Assembly: GCA_948566455.1 (NCBI GenBank)
Contig: CAOYQO010000008.1
Span: forward strand, 62,001-126,000
Length of the DNA: 64,000 nucleotides
Origin: an uncultured Phocaeicola sp.
GTDB taxonomy: Bacteria; Bacteroidota; Bacteroidia; Bacteroidales; Bacteroidaceae
Direction of reading: 5' to 3'
Below are positions 61,589-64,000 of the stretch, in pieces; position 1 is the first letter of the stretch, and the number at the start of each line of letters is the position of its first letter. The position numbers and the translations under genes are program-made. The notes beneath the pieces are model-generated. The model had not been told where the DNA came from and made no database searches. It worked only from the letters and a program-made list of their open reading frames with translations.

Positions 61589-62989
61589 ATGATGAATCAG
61601 GATACCATCTGTGCCATTGCCACGGCCCAAGGAGGAGCAATCGGAAGCATTCGCGTCTCAGGAGCGGACGCCATTCGTATCACCAGCCACATTTTCACCC
61701 CGGCAAAATCCGGTAAAGCGCTGGCGGATTGCAAACCTTATACACTGACTTTCGGGAAGATACACGATGGAGAAGAAATTATCGACGAGGTTCTTGTCAG
61801 CCTGTTTCGCGCCCCGCACTCTTACACGGGCGAAGATAGTACGGAGATCACCTGCCACGGTTCGAGTTATATCTTGCAACAGGTTTTGCAATTGCTCATC
61901 AAGCACGGTTGCCGCCTGGCGGGACCGGGAGAATACACGCAACGCGCCTTTCTCAATGGCAAGATGGATTTGAGCCAGGCCGAAGCCGTGGCGGACCTGA
62001 TTGCTTCTTCATCTGCCGCCACCCACCGCCTTGCCATGAGCCAGATGCGTGGCGGATTCAGTAAGGAGCTTACGGAGCTACGCAACCAGTTGCTACACTT
62101 CACTTCACTGATTGAACTGGAACTGGATTTCAGCGACCATGAAGAGTTGGAGTTTGCGGACAGAACGGAGCTTTGCCGATTGGCGGATCACATCGAAGGA
62201 GTCATTTCCCGATTGGTACATTCGTTCAGCGTAGGAAATGTAATCAAAAACGGCGTACCGGTAGCCATCATCGGCGAAACGAATGCTGGGAAATCAACGC
62301 TTCTCAATGTATTGCTGAACGAGGACAAGGCTATCGTGAGCGACATTCACGGCACTACGCGCGACGTGATTGAAGACACGACCAATATCGGCGGTATTAC
62401 TTTCCGTTTCATTGACACGGCAGGTATCCGCGAAACCAATGATACGATTGAGAGTCTGGGCATAGAGCGCACGTTCCAAAAACTGGAACAAGCGGAGATC
62501 GTGCTTTGGATGATTGATGCAACGGACGCAACGTCGCAAATGAATCAGCTATCGGGGCAGATACTTCCGCGTCTGGAAAGAAAGCATTTGATATTGGTAT
62601 TCAACAAATCGGATTTGTCGGGCACGGCTCATTCTGATGAGGTGCTTTCTGCGGCCTCTTCCATCATTCCTGACGCCGAATGTATTTTTATTTCCGCCAA
62701 GCAAAGGCAAAATACGGATGTGCTTCAGAAGAAACTTATAGCCGCCGCCAATCTGCCTACGATAACCCAGAACGACGTGATAGTGACCAATGCCCGCCAT
62801 TACGAAGCCCTCACGCATGCTTTAGAAGCCATCAGACGCGTACAACAGGGATTGGCAAACAATCTTTCAGGGGACTTCGTGGCCCAGGACATCAGGGAAT
62901 GCATCTTCCATTTGAGCGACATCGCGGGGGAGGTGACGAATGATATGGTGCTACAAAATATATTTCAACATTTTTGCGTCGGCAAGTAA
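61589..62989 (+). CDS. mnmE: tRNA uridine-34 modification GTPase MnmE
   Basis: 466 residues. N-terminal THF-binding domain (~1-120; ATAQGGAIGSIRVSG), a helical domain, and a G domain with GETNAGKSTLLN (G1), DTAG (G3) and NKSD (G4). The C-terminal FCVGK provides the catalytic cysteine. With MnmG it forms cmnm5U in tRNA wobble uridines. The 3' end of this gene is a known integration site for tyrosine-recombinase elements in other bacteria. ATG at 61589 chosen because of the promoter. Confidence 0.98.
   Translation: MMNQDTICAIATAQGGAIGSIRVSGADAIRITSHIFTPAKSGKALADCKPYTLTFGKIHDGEEIIDEVLVSLFRAPHSYTGEDSTEITCHGSSYILQQVLQLLIKHGCRLAGPGEYTQRAFLNGKMDLSQAEAVADLIASSSAATHRLAMSQMRGGFSKELTELRNQLLHFTSLIELELDFSDHEELEFADRTELCRLADHIEGVISRLVHSFSVGNVIKNGVPVAIIGETNAGKSTLLNVLLNEDKAIVSDIHGTTRDVIEDTTNIGGITFRFIDTAGIRETNDTIESLGIERTFQKLEQAEIVLWMIDATDATSQMNQLSGQILPRLERKHLILVFNKSDLSGTAHSDEVLSAASSIIPDAECIFISAKQRQNTDVLQKKLIAAANLPTITQNDVIVTNARHYEALTHALEAIRRVQQGLANNLSGDFVAQDIRECIFHLSDIAGEVTNDMVLQNIFQHFCVGK
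62972..62989 (+). other. Candidate chromosomal attachment site at the mnmE 3' end
   Basis: TTTTGCGTCGGCAAGTAA encodes the final FCVGK and stop. In Proteobacteria the equivalent site (FCIGK, thdF/trmE) is the attB for SGI1-type elements. Here mobile-element-like DNA begins 250 bp downstream. No second att copy is in the window. Inference only. Confidence 0.35.
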
Positions 62990-63031
62990 GGGATGATTAC
63001 CAACGATTAGCATATATCATCAATGATTATT

Positions 63032-63100
63032 AAGGCGTTCATTTTGAGCGCCTTTCTTTTTAGCCTTATAAGCGATGATTATCGTTTATAGGGCTTTTTC
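63032..63100 (+). terminator. Double terminator after mnmE
   Basis: Two hairpins in tandem. First: 10-bp stem (63032-63041 with 63045-63054) and TCTTTTTAG. Second: 15-bp stem with two wobble pairs (63062-63076 with 63081-63095) and TTTTTC. Confidence 0.9.
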
Positions 63101-63173
63101 AGCTCATTTTTGTACCGTATTTGTTGCTCGCTTGCTGAAGCCTTGTTTCTCACCAACAAGGTAGTGGAGAATT

Positions 63174-63208
63174 GAGACACAGTGAGACGTGGTGAGACGC
63201 ACTGAAAC
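63174..63208. promoter_or_regulatory. Four 10-bp iterons before the HTH gene
   Basis: GAGAC starts at 63174, 63184 and 63194, with GAAAC at 63204: an exact 10-bp period, about one helical turn each. It lies 29 bp before the start of the HTH gene and may be its autoregulatory operator or an excision-protein binding site. Confidence 0.6.
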
Positions 63209-63236
63209 AAAAATGGAGAAATAAACGGAGAAAAGA

Positions 63237-64000
63237 ATGAGCAGTAACATTGAAATCAAGAAGAAATGTAAGTGGTGTGGACAAATTTTCATAGCCCACA
63301 AAACGACTACAAACTATTGTTCTCATAGGTGCAACAATGCAGCCTATAAAGAACGAATCCGACAGGAGCGCATAGCGACTTATCAGAAAGAGTTTTCTAT
63401 AAATACAGAAGAACCATCTATCGAGAACAAGGAATTCTATACACCACCCGAAGCCGCAAAACTCTTAGGGATTAGTCGAGCCAGTATTTACCGCTACATG
63501 GCAGACAACGTGATTAAAGCGGTTCAGTTCAAAGGAAAAACATTAGTCAGAAGGAAAGACATTGAGCTTTTGTTTGAAAATGCTGCGGAGTATAAAAAAC
63601 GAGTACCCATAGAAAAAGCCCCCATCACCGACTTTTACACTACAGCCGAAGTCAAAGAGAAATACCATGTAAATGAATCATGGATATTTGTGGTAGCCAA
63701 GAAGAACAACATCCCTCGGACTTTCAATCGTGGCAAAACCTACTGGAGCAAAAAACACATGGATGCTTACTTTGCCAAGAAAGCCCCGAATCCCGATATT
63801 ACCGAATGGTACAGCACACAGGAAATGCAGGAGAAATTCGGCATGACCTTATCTGCTATTTACACCTTCGTTTCCAAGAATGCCATCCCGAAAAAGAAAG
63901 AAGGCATCATGGTGTACTATTCCAAAAAACATGTGGATATAGCCAAAGGCGTGGCAGCACCCGAAGAACCGCAGTATTATACAGTAGTCGAAGCGATGGA
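63237..64000 (+). CDS. Multi-HTH (excisionase/MerR-like) protein of a mobile element (partial)
   Basis: At least 254 residues, running off the right edge. An N-terminal zinc ribbon (~8-30; CKWCG...YCSHRCNN) is followed by tandem HTH_17-type modules: YTPPEAAKLLGISRASIYRYM (~63), YTTAEVKEKYHVNESWI (~135), YSTQEMQEKFGMTLSAIYTF (~195), and a fourth starting YYTVVEAM at the edge. Such proteins occur beside tyrosine recombinases in Bacteroides integrative elements. Start ATG at 63237 with GGAG a few bases upstream. The integrase itself lies outside the window. Confidence 0.8.
   Translation, partial: MSSNIEIKKKCKWCGQIFIAHKTTTNYCSHRCNNAAYKERIRQERIATYQKEFSINTEEPSIENKEFYTPPEAAKLLGISRASIYRYMADNVIKAVQFKGKTLVRRKDIELLFENAAEYKKRVPIEKAPITDFYTTAEVKEKYHVNESWIFVVAKKNNIPRTFNRGKTYWSKKHMDAYFAKKAPNPDITEWYSTQEMQEKFGMTLSAIYTFVSKNAIPKKKEGIMVYYSKKHVDIAKGVAAPEEPQYYTVVEAM

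Overview
The window looks like chromosomal DNA from a gut Bacteroides species (order Bacteroidales). Three things point there. Almost every promoter that can be recognised carries the Bacteroides -7 element TAnnTTTG. There are three ECF sigma/anti-sigma operons. Many genes belong to families found mainly in Bacteroidales (DUF4421, DUF4250, DUF4252, DUF3276, DUF5606, DUF6078, DUF6452, DUF6048, a barrel-less TonB-receptor-like signalling protein, and a propeller/Y_Y_Y one-component regulator). Most of the window is core genome. Only the last ~1 kb looks like the edge of a mobile element.

Layout. 1-4 kb: TrkH (cut by the left edge), a TrpB2-type tryptophan synthase beta chain and a ClC channel. 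4-5.6 kb: ECF sigma, small anti-sigma and a Spy/CpxP-like periplasmic protein. 5.7-6.5 kb: GNAT acetyltransferase and a small protein. 6.5-7.6 kb: a 1.16-kb gene-free gap holding several repeat arrays. 7.6-14 kb: DUF4421, DUF4250, an operon of two related carboxypeptidase-regulatory-domain proteins with ECF sigma and FecR, then an amidase. 14-22 kb: a decayed AlbA/ATP-binding regulator, dnaK, MATE, a crp pseudogene, an intact crp, an SMR exporter and a META lipoprotein. 22-25.3 kb: carboxynorspermidine synthase, bcp, recA. 25.3-30 kb: third ECF operon with a DUF4252 protein, YeiH, LysR and a hypothetical. 30.5-33 kb: clpB. 33.1-41.3 kb: a small hypothetical protein with a candidate structured RNA, DUF5606, coaE, ybbR, yajC, nusB, then DUF3276, L25, pth, an S4 protein, a Gfo/Idh oxidoreductase and HIT. 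41.3-46.4 kb: Kef-type antiporter, thioredoxin, a PEGA-like protein, DUF6078. 46.5-49.6 kb: Y_Y_Y/LuxR-type regulator, then SRP RNA and tRNA-Thr in tandem. 49.8-54.2 kb: an operon of DUF4199, GT2, DUF6452, DUF6048, MntP and ApbE. 54.3-63 kb: DUF486, TtcA-like, TPR/NfeD/FloA, nucleoside phosphorylase, hybrid histidine kinase, mnmE. 63.2 kb onward: a multi-HTH protein preceded by 10-bp iterons.

The least explained signals are between genes. (1) Several gene-free stretches carry tandem arrays with the same ~22-bp period and a small dyad in most units, although the sequence differs from array to array. (2) At least seven long hairpins have arms made of short word-like repeats. The loops of three of them, and less clearly a fourth, look related even though the arms are unrelated. 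(3) dnaK and clpB both have sigma-54-like -24/-12 elements instead of the usual -7 box. (4) A short, strongly paired RNA candidate with a U tail lies upstream of a small gene. Two genes are decayed: a crp-family gene with an amber codon, and an AlbA-domain regulator whose winged helix is out of frame.
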